Assembly (NCBI GenBank): GCA_031281225.1
Contig: JAITFQ010000020.1
Location: 1 to 51,991 of the forward strand
DNA: 51,991 bases
DNA from: Chitinispirillales bacterium
GTDB taxonomy: Bacteria; Fibrobacterota; Chitinivibrionia; Chitinivibrionales; Chitinispirillaceae
Direction: 5' to 3'
The notes under the pieces are model-generated. The model ran no database searches. It was not told the origin of the DNA and worked only from the letters and a program-made list of their open reading frames with translations. Positions 1 through 8,756 of this stretch are shown piece by piece. Position numbers and translations under genes: made by a program. How positions within the stretch are numbered: the first letter of the stretch is position 1; each line of letters begins with the position of its first letter.

Positions 1-233
1 ATGAGTATCTGTTGCTTTTCACCGGCCTCGTTCAGTATCGTAGCGCAGTAATCGAGACGGATAGACCTCGGGAACTTGTCGTTTTCGGCCATAGGCCTGT
101 TCCGTTCGGTCACATTCAGCTCAACTTCGAGCACCTCGGTCCCCAAAAGCGTACCGATTATCGCCTTGGCGACGTCAGGGTCTCGCACGAGCTCCTTGAA
201 GGCGGTGTCGTAGAGCGGGTTGGCTATTATCAT
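1..233 (-). CDS. PD-(D/E)XK nuclease-family transposase/Rpn-like protein, 5' part (runs off left edge)
   Basis: This gene is absent from the ORF track because it has no stop inside the window. Reading the minus strand from the ATG at 233 gives an open frame of 77 codons beginning MIIANPLYDTAFKELV, followed by VAKAIIGTLLGTEVLEVE and later RLDYCATI. This pattern (YDxxFKxLM, then an IIGTLLG-type helix, then RLD before the nuclease core) is typical of the N-terminus of the PD-(D/E)XK transposase family, also called Rpn-like recombination-promoting nucleases. The catalytic E-x-K lies beyond the edge, so activity cannot be judged. An AAAGGGG Shine-Dalgarno-like tract precedes the ATG, and a strong promoter lies at 278-306. 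Such genes are often multi-copy and mobile. The family call rests on recalled sequence pattern only. Confidence 0.6.
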   Translation of the reverse strand, partial: MIIANPLYDTAFKELVRDPDVAKAIIGTLLGTEVLEVELNVTERNRPMAENDKFPRSIRLDYCATILNEAGEKQQIL

Positions 234-277
234 GGTTTGGGCCCCTTTCGGGTTAGGGGGTGGAACTGCTATTCTTA

Positions 278-306
278 AAGATAATATATGTGAGCCCGGG
301 TGTCAA
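278..306 (-). promoter_or_regulatory. Promoter for the left-edge PD-(D/E)XK gene
   Basis: On the minus strand TTGACA is followed by a 17-bp spacer and TATCTT, about 45 nt upstream of the ATG at 233. The -35 box is a perfect consensus and the -10 matches 5 of 6 positions. Confidence 0.6.
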
Positions 307-367
307 TATATGAAGCGGGAAAGACGGGCAATGCGGGAACGGTGTTCGCACGTCTAAAATTGGGGGA

Positions 368-1723
368 TTATTTTTTCCCCACCAGCGCCTTCGTCTTCCA
401 CCGCCCCCCGCGCCAGCGCCAGAGCATCATGAGGCCGCGGCTCCATTCGTCGAGCGCCAGGGCTACGCAGATTCCTATCAGGCCCCATCCTAACTTTATC
501 CCAAACACGTACGCCAGCGACACGCCCACACCCCACATGAAAATCATCCCGACGTAAACCGGAAAGCGTACGTCGCCGGCGCCTTTAAGGGCGGGGATGA
601 TTACCACGTTGAAATTTCTGCCGGGCTCATGAATAAGCGCAATAAAAAGCATTCCAAACGCCATTGCCTGAATGGTCGGGTTGGTTGAAAATATGCTTAT
701 TATCGGGACTTGGAACAGTTTGGCGACTATTACCAATCCGAGCGAAATCGCGAAGCCTGATAGGAAATAGCGATAAACCTTGCGCTGCGCAATCTCCGCC
801 ATTCCGGCGCCTACGAAGTAACCCACCTTTATCTGCACGGCGGAACCTATGGAGATTGACGTTATAAACACGAAGCGCAAAACGGTGACCGTACAGGTGA
901 ACGCGGCTATCGCCTCGGTGCCGAGGGAGGCTATAAAGCGCATTATCATTATCTGGCCTAAATTGTATGACACGTTTTCCCCGGCGGTCGGTATGCCCAC
1001 GGAGAGTATCTGGCGGTAGACAGATTTCGGAACCTTGAAAAGCCCGCCGCGTTCCAGTTGGATACGCCGCCTTTTTTTCAGCATGATATACAGTATCACA
1101 CAAAGGACGGTATGGCTGAATACCGTAGACACCGCGACGCCCGGAACGCCGAGGACTGGGACGCCGAATTTGCCGAAAATTACGACATAGTTACCGATTA
1201 CATTTACAATAGCGGCCGCTAAATTGGCAAGCATCGGCCCGCGCGTGTGGCCGTAGGATCTGATGATCGTCGCCAAAATCATACTGAGCGCCACGGTTAC
1301 CGAGCCGGCGCTGAATATGAACATGTATTGAAAGGCGTACGCGTGCACGCGCGGGTCGAGCCTGTAAAAACCGACTATCGAGTCCGCACTCAGGCACATT
1401 ACGACGCTTAACAGTATGGAAAATATTATAGACAGCACGATACCCCCCTGCGCCACGTGCCCGGCGGTTTTCGTATCGCCCGCGCCGAGGTTTTGGGCGA
1501 TGAGTATGCTCGCGCCGGAAGCCACCATCAGATACAGGAGGGTGATGAAAAAAACAAGCTGGACGATAAGGCCAACGGAGGCGACGGCTTCTTCCGAGTA
1601 GTAGCTCAGCATGAAAACATCGGCGCTGATTACCGATATCCGCAGGATGTTCTCAATCAAAATCGGCCAGGCTAAGTGTACGAGCGGCAACTTTGTGCGC
1701 TCAATGCCGAAATCTTTATTCAC
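368..1723 (-). CDS. MATE-family multidrug/Na+ antiporter
   Basis: An inner-membrane exporter of the MATE family. The 451 residues match the usual length of about 450 for a 12-helix MATE protein. Hydrophobic segments are spread over the whole chain, and the early region (LAWPILIENILRISVISADV, then GASILIAQNLGAGD) has the typical first-repeat pattern with the NLGAGD loop. It is the last gene of a four-gene unit. Its GTG start overlaps the response-regulator stop in GTGA, so translation is probably coupled. The context suggests that efflux is part of the response controlled by the upstream phosphorelay. The transported substrate cannot be inferred from sequence. No strong terminator is visible; a weak GGGGA/TCCCC stem overlaps the stop codon. 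Confidence 0.9.
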   Translation of the reverse strand: MNKDFGIERTKLPLVHLAWPILIENILRISVISADVFMLSYYSEEAVASVGLIVQLVFFITLLYLMVASGASILIAQNLGAGDTKTAGHVAQGGIVLSIIFSILLSVVMCLSADSIVGFYRLDPRVHAYAFQYMFIFSAGSVTVALSMILATIIRSYGHTRGPMLANLAAAIVNVIGNYVVIFGKFGVPVLGVPGVAVSTVFSHTVLCVILYIMLKKRRRIQLERGGLFKVPKSVYRQILSVGIPTAGENVSYNLGQIMIMRFIASLGTEAIAAFTCTVTVLRFVFITSISIGSAVQIKVGYFVGAGMAEIAQRKVYRYFLSGFAISLGLVIVAKLFQVPIISIFSTNPTIQAMAFGMLFIALIHEPGRNFNVVIIPALKGAGDVRFPVYVGMIFMWGVGVSLAYVFGIKLGWGLIGICVALALDEWSRGLMMLWRWRGGRWKTKALVGKK

Positions 1724-2154
1724 AAACCTAACCTTCCCGCTTCGGACCGCTGCCGGCCGGATACTTCTATCTGATTTTTGACTCGGAAGCTGACTACATC
1801 GGAAGAAAAAGGTTTGGCTATGTAGTCCACGGCGCCCAATGCGAGCCCTTTTTCCTCGTCGTCCGCCCTGTTGAGGCCCGATATGAAAATAACGGGGATG
1901 TTTTGCGTTTGTTCGGAAGCTTTCAGCGCGGCGATTACGGCGTACCCGTCCATTTCCGGCATGATGATATCAAGCAGGATGACATCCGGCGAATATTTTT
2001 CCGCGGCTTTGATGGCTTGCTCCCCGCTCTTCGCCGCGTAAATATTATACTCAGGGCTCAAAATATGCGTGAGAGCCATGATGTTTGAGTTCTCATCATC
2101 CACAATGAGCACGCTTTTTGTTTTCTTTTTTTCTTCCGTCACGATTTCCCTCAC
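1720..2154 (-). CDS. Single-domain response regulator (CheY-like REC)
   Basis: A receiver-domain protein of 144 residues with no output domain. After a short lysine-rich leader come VLIVDDE (acidic pocket), DVILLDIIMPEMDGYAV (phospho-acceptor Asp), VIFISG (the conserved Thr/Ser position) and YIAKPF (conserved Lys). It overlaps the stop of the upstream hybrid kinase by 4 nt (GTGA), and the MATE gene overlaps its own stop by 4 nt. It closely resembles the N-terminal receiver of the 821-aa kinase just upstream: both contain the IMALT segment, the PDVILLDIIMPEMDGYAV block and an xADYI/VDYI-KPFS tail. A local duplication is therefore likely. It probably works as a phosphate sink or shuttle, or regulates a protein partner, since it has no DNA-binding region. 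Confidence 0.9.
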   Translation of the reverse strand: MREIVTEEKKKTKSVLIVDDENSNIMALTHILSPEYNIYAAKSGEQAIKAAEKYSPDVILLDIIMPEMDGYAVIAALKASEQTQNIPVIFISGLNRADDEEKGLALGAVDYIAKPFSSDVVSFRVKNQIEVSGRQRSEAGRLGL

Positions 2155-4616
2155 GTTTTCAAATATTTACGCAATTTTTCCAACACTTTTTCAATATCAA
2201 GAGGCTTGCCGACATGGTCGTCCATGCCTGCCGCGAGGCACTCCTCAATGTCGGCCTTAAAGACATTTGCGGTCATCGCGATAATCGGCAGCGCGGCGGG
2301 CAGGGCGCGTATGCGGCGCGTCGCTTCGAGACCGTCCATCCTCGGCATTTGTACGTCCATGAGCACAACATCGTACCTGCCTGGCGTAGCCTCTATCATG
2401 TCGAGCGCTTTCTTGCCGTCCTCGGCGCAGTCGATGATAATTCCGGTATTTTCCAGAAACGCCATAACTATCTCACGGTTGATCTCGATATCCTCCGCGA
2501 GCAGCATTCGCTTGCCTTCAAACGCGCCGGTATACGCGGCGGCGCTGTCTATTTCCGAACATTCGCTTGCGTTATCGTCCTCTTTCCTGCCGCGCTGCAC
2601 CTTTACTGTAAAAATAAAACGCGCGCCGGTGCCGAGTTCGGATTCAACCCAAATCCTGCCGCCCATAAGCTCGACGATCCGCTTGGATATGACGAGCCCC
2701 AGCCCCGTGCCGCCGAATTTGCGGCTTGTCCCGCTTTCGGCCTGCTCAAACGGGAGAAACAGCCTGTCCCGCTGTTCAGGGGATATGCCTATCCCGCTGT
2801 CGGAGACCTCAATCCGCAGTTCGCAATCTTCGGCGGTCTCGCCGGCCAAAGTCGCCTCAATATGGATTTTGCCGCCCTCCGGCGTGAACTTTACCGCGTT
2901 GGAGAGGAGATTGGTTATCACCTGCGTCAAACGCTGGTCGTCCCCGATAATAAAACCGGGTATTTTATTGTCTATGCTTACGGTCATCACCTGCCGCTTT
3001 TCATCCACGCGGAAGTTGGCGACGGTCATCGTCTTTTGCAGCATTCTCTCAAAATTAAATTCCGTGGGCGACAGTTCCAACTTGTCGGCCTCAATCTTCG
3101 CCATGTCGAGCACGTCGTTTATCACGCCGAGCAGATGGGTGGACGCGTCCTCGATTTTATTCAGGGCGCGGTCTTTCTGCTCTATGTCTCTCGCTTTTTT
3201 CCCGATGGCGGTCATGCCTATGATAGCATTCATCGGCGTCCGCATTTCGTGGCTCATGGTGGAGAGGAAATCGCCCTTTGCCTTGCTCGCGACGGTCGCC
3301 TGTTCAAGCGCGGTCTCCAACTGGGCTGAGGTGTCGCGGATGCTTTGAACCATTTGGTTACGGAGCAGGGCGCTCGCTACCAAAATACTGCCGGAGCGCA
3401 GAATCGATTCCTCCTTTTCCGTAAACTGCCGCTCGCAGTGGCAGTCGTCGAAACCGACAAAACCCCAAAAACTTTCCTTTATAAATATCGGCACCGCGAG
3501 AATGGACAGTATGCCCTGCGGCGCCAGCAGTTCCTGCTCTTCCGGAGGCATATCGCAAAGTATGCCGTTTATACATTCGTCCTCAGAAAGTTCTCGTTCC
3601 CACCGGGGGATGTTTTCGCTGTAAGGTATGCCACGCGTAAACTCCTTGCCCTGCTGCGGCTCGGCGCCTTCCGACCATTCGTAGAGCTGAGCGCAGTGAA
3701 GCCGCCCCTCAACGGTAAAATTTTTCCAGATGTACATGCGGTCAACGTTTACCGCCTTGGACATAAGGCTCATGCTCTGATACAGATTGTTCTCAAAAGA
3801 CTCCGTATCGCAGTTGAGGAGGAGAGCGGCCGCGTTGTTTACCGCGTAGAGCAGGTCGTCGAGTTTTCTAATGTCGGTTAAGTCGACGCAATGCTGGATA
3901 TGCACTTTTTTGCCGCTCGGCCAGTCGATATAACGGTCGTAATTCCGGTAATAGCAGTTCGTAAGCGTGTTGTGTTCTTCCCATATAACGACGGAGTTCG
4001 GGTCTTTGTCGAGCTGCCGGCAGGGGCAAAAATAGCACCTCTGATCAAAGCCTTTCTGAAACACTTCGTAACACAGCCGCCCGACAACATCGCCTTCGAT
4101 TCCGAAATGCCGCTTCATAAAATCGTTTACAAACAATACCCTGTCGGTATCCGGGTCGGTCACATAAATCATCGCGTCCGTTTTGTTCAGTATGCTTCCC
4201 ATGATATCGAGCGTTTCGTTTACAACCGATAATTTGTTGTGTATTTTTATCTGGTTGCGTATCCGAAGTTTGACAATCGCCCTTGAAAACGGCTTGCTTA
4301 TATAATCCGCGGCTCCAAAAGCGAGCCCTTTTTCTTCGGCGCCGAAACCGCCGAGGCCTGTGATAAAGATAACGGGGATATTTTTTGTTTTTTCAGAATT
4401 TTTCAGCGCTGAAATTACGGCGTATCCGTCCATCTCCGGCATGATAATATCGAGCAGAATGACGTCGGGCAAGTATTTTTCCGCCGCGGCGACGGCGTCC
4501 AGCCCCTTTCTTTCCGCGTAAACGATATACTCGGAGATGAGAATATCCGTGAGCGCCATGATGTTGCCCTTATCGTCGTCAACAATCAGCACGCTGTTCT
4601 TCTTTACTTCACTCAT
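2151..4616 (-). CDS. Hybrid histidine kinase: REC-PAS-GAF-HisKA-HATPase-REC
   Basis: A cytoplasmic hybrid kinase of 821 residues with no membrane segment. Domains in order: an N-terminal receiver (about 5-125; VLIVDDDKG, DVILLDIIMPEMDG); a PAS-like domain (about 135-255) with a cysteine cluster (CYFCPCRQL); a GAF-like domain (about 265-420; VDRMYIW, ILAVPIF, WGFVGFDDC); HisKA with the H-box FLSTMSHEMRTPMNAIIG (about 450-515); HATPase_c with the N-box [20 protein letters not shown] and G-boxes SGIGISPEQ and GGTGLGLVISKRIVELMGG (about 560-675); and a C-terminal receiver (about 700-820; LLAEDIEINREI, DVVLMDVQMPRMDG, GKPL). It overlaps both neighbours by 4 nt (ATGA and GTGA). It probably takes phosphate from, or works in parallel with, the BvgS-like sensor encoded upstream. 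Confidence 0.92.
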   Translation of the reverse strand: MSEVKKNSVLIVDDDKGNIMALTDILISEYIVYAERKGLDAVAAAEKYLPDVILLDIIMPEMDGYAVISALKNSEKTKNIPVIFITGLGGFGAEEKGLAFGAADYISKPFSRAIVKLRIRNQIKIHNKLSVVNETLDIMGSILNKTDAMIYVTDPDTDRVLFVNDFMKRHFGIEGDVVGRLCYEVFQKGFDQRCYFCPCRQLDKDPNSVVIWEEHNTLTNCYYRNYDRYIDWPSGKKVHIQHCVDLTDIRKLDDLLYAVNNAAALLLNCDTESFENNLYQSMSLMSKAVNVDRMYIWKNFTVEGRLHCAQLYEWSEGAEPQQGKEFTRGIPYSENIPRWERELSEDECINGILCDMPPEEQELLAPQGILSILAVPIFIKESFWGFVGFDDCHCERQFTEKEESILRSGSILVASALLRNQMVQSIRDTSAQLETALEQATVASKAKGDFLSTMSHEMRTPMNAIIGMTAIGKKARDIEQKDRALNKIEDASTHLLGVINDVLDMAKIEADKLELSPTEFNFERMLQKTMTVANFRVDEKRQVMTVSIDNKIPGFIIGDDQRLTQVITNLLSNAVKFTPEGGKIHIEATLAGETAEDCELRIEVSDSGIGISPEQRDRLFLPFEQAESGTSRKFGGTGLGLVISKRIVELMGGRIWVESELGTGARFIFTVKVQRGRKEDDNASECSEIDSAAAYTGAFEGKRMLLAEDIEINREIVMAFLENTGIIIDCAEDGKKALDMIEATPGRYDVVLMDVQMPRMDGLEATRRIRALPAALPIIAMTANVFKADIEECLAAGMDDHVGKPLDIEKVLEKLRKYLKT

Positions 4617-7600
4617 GACTCAGTACCCATCTCCTCTTTAAGTTGACAAAGCGTCCCGACCGCGGCCTTAAAATCGTAGTCCTCGATTTGACGTACAAGT
4701 TCTTCCGATCCGGGGATAGCGCGGATATCGTCGAGCAGGTACACTACTCCCGGATTTATGTTAGCGAGCATAGGCTCTATTTTTTCAATCAACGCCGATA
4801 TTTGCCCGGCGCTCAACACGGCCATGCACTGTTCCGCCGATTTGTCGAGAAGCGGTTTCAACTCTTCCAGAACCCGCGTCAATTCGGCTTCGAGAAGTTT
4901 TAGCTGGCCTTCGGGAATTGAGGCCGCCCCGTTTCTAAGCTGAGTTTCGACCTCCGCCGCGATATTTTGCAGGCCGGGCTCGTCAATCATCCCCGCGTTC
5001 CCTTTTAGCGTATGCGTCAGCCTGTGGGCGAGTTTTATATCACCCCTCGCAATCGCTTCCGTAATATCAATATATATGTTTTGATAGCTTTTAACAAAAT
5101 TGAGCCGCAGTTTATTTTGCAGCTCGAATCTGTCCCGCTCCTGCCCGTCTTCGTCTATGGCCGAACTGTCGAGCGGCACCAGATATTTTAGCAGGACGCG
5201 CCACAGTTCCTGCGACGTAAAAGGTTTGCCCAAACAGTCGGGCATTCCGTGCTTTTTATAGTTTTCCAGCTCGCTCGCCATCACGTTCGCGGTCACCGCC
5301 ACTATGGGCGTCCCCGTATCCAGAGACGCTATTTTCACCGCGGCTTCGGTACCGTCCATGACCGGCATGAACATATCCATAAAGATCAGGTCAAAAGGCT
5401 CTTGACCCTGCCGCATACGCTCCCAAACGATATCTACGCCCGCCTTGCCGTTGCCCGCCACCACCGTCCGCAGCCCCACGTCGGCAAGGTGCTCGCATAT
5501 AACCTCCTGATTCATGATATTGTCGTCGCAAACCAGAACCAAGCCGTCGAAGCGCGGTTTTTCAAGGATAATGTCCTTGCTTTCGAACGCGCTGGACACG
5601 TCTATCGTTTCAAACGGAACCTCAAAGCTAAACACGCTGCCGGCGCCGGGCGAACTCTCCACCGCTAACTTTCCGCCCATAATCTCCACGATATTCTTGA
5701 CTATCGTAAGCCCAAGCCCCGTGCCGCCATACCTGCGGGTCGTGCTCGAATCGGCCTGAGTGAACGGCTCGAATATCTTTTTGACCTGCTCGGGGCTCAT
5801 CCCGATACCGGTATCCCTCACCTCAAAATATATTATCGCGCCGCCGCCGTTCATATCTTTTACCATCGACGTGAATTTTATCGTTCCGTCGCTTGTAAAT
5901 TTTACGGCGTTCGAGAGCAGGTTCATAATCGCCTGATAAAGCCTTACCGGGTCGCCCAAAAGTTTTTTGCCGACCGGCGGCTCTACGTACAGCCTCAAAT
6001 CGAGCCCCCTCTCCTTAATCTCCGGCAGGATGACGGACTGGCAGCGCGAAATAATGCCATGCAGGTCGAAAGGTATTTTTTCCAGCTCCATTCTGCCGGA
6101 TTCTATCTTTGAAATGTCGAGTACGTCGTTTATTATACGCAGGAGCCACTTTGTGCTCTCGGTGATTTTTCCTAAATAATCCTTGATTCTGCGTACGGAA
6201 CCGCTGCTCATCGCAAGCTCCGCGAACCCCATGATGGAGTTCATCGGCGTGCGGATTTCGTGGCTCATGGTGGCGAGGAACGCCGACTTGGAGCGCGAGG
6301 CCGACCGCGCCTCCTCCTCCATCGCCTTGCGCTCGGTGATATCGTGCCCTATCCCGATAAGCCCGATTACGGCGCCGTCCTGTACGAGCGGGGCCTTGAC
6401 CGTTTCAAAAAGCCTCCTCTCCCCGTGAACGGAAGGTATCCACTCCTCAACCACAATCTGTTTGCGCTCGTCGATGACGGTCAGGTCCGCGCTCCTGATT
6501 GCCTCCGCCATGTCAATGGGCATTCCAAGCCCGTCCATATCGCTCTTTCCGATAATGCTGTCTTCCGCAAGATTAAAATAGTCGGCCATGTTTTTATTGC
6601 AAAGGGTGAATTTTGAATCAAGGTCTTTGCAAAATATGTGATTGGGGATTGAGTCAATCATCGTTTGAAGCAAAGAGGATTGGCGGGCGAGCTCTTTTGC
6701 TTGCGTCTGCAATTCGTTTGTCCGCTGCGTAACCACCTTTTCCAAATTTCTTTCGGTGTTGCGGCTCCTCATGAAAAGAACGGATACGAGGGCGAGAATA
6801 ATCAGGATCAGGCCGATCGCGCCGAAGAGCCACGGGCGCTGCGCTTGCAGCAACTTTGCCTGATAATCATAAGTTTTGCGTACCCAGTATTCGCTGATTC
6901 TGTTGATGTCGATCTGGGCGTACGTCTTATCCAAAATTGAGAGCAGAACCGCCTCGTTCTTGTTAAATCCGGTGGTGACGTCATAAGTCAGGCCGAATAC
7001 GAGGTTCGCCTTGTAGCCGATACGCTCCTGATAGTTTGTCAGGGCGAGGAGCTGAATCATGCTGCCTATCATGACATCCACCTCGTTACGCTCAAGCGCG
7101 TCCACCGCGCTTTTGATACTCTCATACTCCACGGTATAGGCGTGATTTGGGAACCATTTATGAAACATGGCTACGTGCGCGTAGTCCTTGATAAGGGCCA
7201 CCCTTATACCCAAAACATCGTTTATTTTTAGGTTTGGGAACTCAGATTTGGAAATCAGGAGATAGCTGTCCTGCATCTTGGCAGTCTGCGGCCACAAAAA
7301 CCGCCCCTCCCTCGCCGGCGTGCGGACAAGATGCGGGACAAACGACACTTCCCCGCGCTCCAGCGACTGAAACAAATCAGGCCACCCCATGTACGTATCG
7401 TTGGCCACCTCAAAGGAAAGCCCTGTAAGCGCCGTCACTTCTTTAAGTATGTCGAATATAATCCCCTGCCACTCGCCCTCATGGTCGTTGTAAAAATCCA
7501 CCGGATAATTGTAGTGCAGCGCCCCCATCCTGACAACAGGATTATTTTTTATGTATTCGCGCTCCTCCTCCGTAAACCGCAGCCAAAGCCTGTTCGTCCG

Positions 7601-8449
7601 GTACTCCTCGTATCCAAGGTTATATAATTTGGTGAGATGCCTGATAGCGTTGCCCCTTAGCGCCTTTGTCACAACCGAGATAACGGGGGCCAGTTCCGGG
7701 ATGCCGGTGGTCAGGGAAACCGAGCTGAAAATCAGCGGGATAAAGTCTGTGATGACCACATTGCCGTAAGGGTCAAAAGACGCCTCATCCGTGCTTTCCG
7801 CGATATAAGCGTCAACCTCTCCGTTTATAAGCAGCCTGTAAGCAGCGCCGTGATCGTTGACCATTACGGCTTCGAAACTTCCGGGTTCAAGCTGGCCGGT
7901 AACGTCTTTGAGCGTTACCGCGCCTTCCAGAAAAGCATACCGCAAGGGGCGCGTTTGAGCGATTTGCGCCAGCGACGGGCCGCCTTCCACCCGCATTATT
8001 TTTACCATGCGGTTGGCAATGGGGTCGCTCATATAATATATTTTGCGCCGCTCCTCCGTCGCGGTCATCTCGCCCGTAAAGTGAATCTCGCCGTTAGTAA
8101 CCTTCGCGAGTAAATCGTCCCATTCGAAAAGCTGCGGCACAAATTTAATCCCAAACAACTCGGTCAGCCACTCGCAAACACGGGCGGTATACCCGCCAAT
8201 CTCCCCGTTTTCCTTCAAAAAAGATTCTGTGCCCGGAATCATCCCATAAATAAAATGCGGCGTTTGTTTTTGAAGCGCTTCTATTGCGTTTATTTCATCC
8301 TCGGTTATGCCGGGGACGTCGCGGAAGGATGTAATCGGGGCGGCGTCAAAAGGTGACGGCGGCGATTGCGGCGAACAGGCCGATACGCCGATAATTACGG
8401 CACTCAAAATAAAAAACCGGATGATTATCCGTTTGACTCTTACCTTCAT
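4613..8449 (-). CDS. BvgS-like hybrid sensor kinase with two periplasmic SBP_bac_3 domains and lipobox
   Basis: A 1278-residue membrane sensor laid out like BvgS. The N-terminal signal ends in a lipobox-like VSAC (Cys25). Two type-3 solute-binding (venus-flytrap) modules follow at about 50-290 and 310-540 (GGYTARVCEWLTELFGIKFV, then WQGIIFDILKEVTALTGLSF), then one membrane helix at about 560-582 (FGAIGLILIILALVSVLFM). Next come a coiled coil, a PAS domain (about 605-735, ending GHDITERK), HisKA ([20 protein letters not shown]), HATPase_c (GTGLGLTIVKNIVEIMGG), a receiver ([24 protein letters not shown]) and a C-terminal Hpt domain (HTLKGNAG). It is the first gene of the phosphorelay-MATE unit and has its own promoter at 8506-8534. 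The ligand is probably a small amino-acid-like molecule, by family. A paralogue lies at 11546-15604. Confidence 0.92.
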   Translation of the reverse strand: MKVRVKRIIIRFFILSAVIIGVSACSPQSPPSPFDAAPITSFRDVPGITEDEINAIEALQKQTPHFIYGMIPGTESFLKENGEIGGYTARVCEWLTELFGIKFVPQLFEWDDLLAKVTNGEIHFTGEMTATEERRKIYYMSDPIANRMVKIMRVEGGPSLAQIAQTRPLRYAFLEGAVTLKDVTGQLEPGSFEAVMVNDHGAAYRLLINGEVDAYIAESTDEASFDPYGNVVITDFIPLIFSSVSLTTGIPELAPVISVVTKALRGNAIRHLTKLYNLGYEEYRTNRLWLRFTEEEREYIKNNPVVRMGALHYNYPVDFYNDHEGEWQGIIFDILKEVTALTGLSFEVANDTYMGWPDLFQSLERGEVSFVPHLVRTPAREGRFLWPQTAKMQDSYLLISKSEFPNLKINDVLGIRVALIKDYAHVAMFHKWFPNHAYTVEYESIKSAVDALERNEVDVMIGSMIQLLALTNYQERIGYKANLVFGLTYDVTTGFNKNEAVLLSILDKTYAQIDINRISEYWVRKTYDYQAKLLQAQRPWLFGAIGLILIILALVSVLFMRSRNTERNLEKVVTQRTNELQTQAKELARQSSLLQTMIDSIPNHIFCKDLDSKFTLCNKNMADYFNLAEDSIIGKSDMDGLGMPIDMAEAIRSADLTVIDERKQIVVEEWIPSVHGERRLFETVKAPLVQDGAVIGLIGIGHDITERKAMEEEARSASRSKSAFLATMSHEIRTPMNSIMGFAELAMSSGSVRRIKDYLGKITESTKWLLRIINDVLDISKIESGRMELEKIPFDLHGIISRCQSVILPEIKERGLDLRLYVEPPVGKKLLGDPVRLYQAIMNLLSNAVKFTSDGTIKFTSMVKDMNGGGAIIYFEVRDTGIGMSPEQVKKIFEPFTQADSSTTRRYGGTGLGLTIVKNIVEIMGGKLAVESSPGAGSVFSFEVPFETIDVSSAFESKDIILEKPRFDGLVLVCDDNIMNQEVICEHLADVGLRTVVAGNGKAGVDIVWERMRQGQEPFDLIFMDMFMPVMDGTEAAVKIASLDTGTPIVAVTANVMASELENYKKHGMPDCLGKPFTSQELWRVLLKYLVPLDSSAIDEDGQERDRFELQNKLRLNFVKSYQNIYIDITEAIARGDIKLAHRLTHTLKGNAGMIDEPGLQNIAAEVETQLRNGAASIPEGQLKLLEAELTRVLEELKPLLDKSAEQCMAVLSAGQISALIEKIEPMLANINPGVVYLLDDIRAIPGSEELVRQIEDYDFKAAVGTLCQLKEEMGTES

Positions 8450-8505
8450 ACCGGTACTACCCTCTTTCTTTCCTTGTACTGGGGAGTAAGCGTTTCATTC
8501 TGTAT

Positions 8506-8534
8506 AAAATATAATATTGCGGGGGGAAAGTCAA
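8506..8534 (-). promoter_or_regulatory. Promoter of the sensor-kinase/MATE unit, with TTGACTT repeats
   Basis: On the minus strand TTGACT, a 17-bp spacer and TATTTT lie about 57 nt upstream of the ATG at 8449. The TTGACTT(T) heptamer occurs twice more just upstream (8550-8562), giving three copies that could be a binding array or spare -35 boxes. Confidence 0.5.
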
Positions 8535-8648
8535 AATATTAAATTCAAAAGTCAAAAGTCAAAACCACTACCGTCCCATATTCCCGTTCATCCCGTCTTT
8601 CGATAGCCTTAATTGCGTCTAATAGGCATTTTTCGTATTAAAAAGATT

Positions 8649-8756
8649 TTAGTGAGTTCGTACATTATGCTTACGCGCCAACGTAGAAACTAAATAGGAA
8701 GGGATGTTTGACATAACCTGTGACAATAACGTATATTTATGTTTAGCCGGCTTCAT
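8649..8756 (-). pseudogene. IS4-family transposase N-terminal remnant (DUF4372-like)
   Basis: A 35-codon frame starts at the ATG at 8756 with a good Shine-Dalgarno (AAAGGATGTTCA before the ATG). It reads MKPAKHKYTLLSQVMSNIPS and then YLVSTLARKHNVRTH before a stop. This matches the beginning of IS4-type transposases that carry the DUF4372 N-terminal domain (K-Y-x-LLxQxxxxIPxxLVxxLAxxHxV). Nothing of the DDE catalytic core follows in any frame, so this is a decayed 5' stub. The longer 169-aa track ORF (8649-9158) merely extends this frame backwards through the antisense of the FISUMP gene. A palindromic AGCCGGCT lies at about 8745 inside the stub and is repeated at about 8817; it may mark the old element end. 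Confidence 0.5.
8708..8737 (+). promoter_or_regulatory. Promoter for the FISUMP lipoprotein gene
   Basis: TTGACA, an 18-bp spacer and TATATT lie about 175 nt upstream of the start codon. The transcript would have a long leader that runs antisense to the 5' part of the transposase stub and includes two copies of AGCCGGCT able to pair with each other. Confidence 0.55.

Noticed and set aside
2118-3348. Long plus-strand ORFs (403 aa and 380 aa) opposite the 821-aa hybrid kinase
   Set aside because: They are antisense shadows of conserved kinase domains, rich in His/Arg/Ser, with no SD and no family features.
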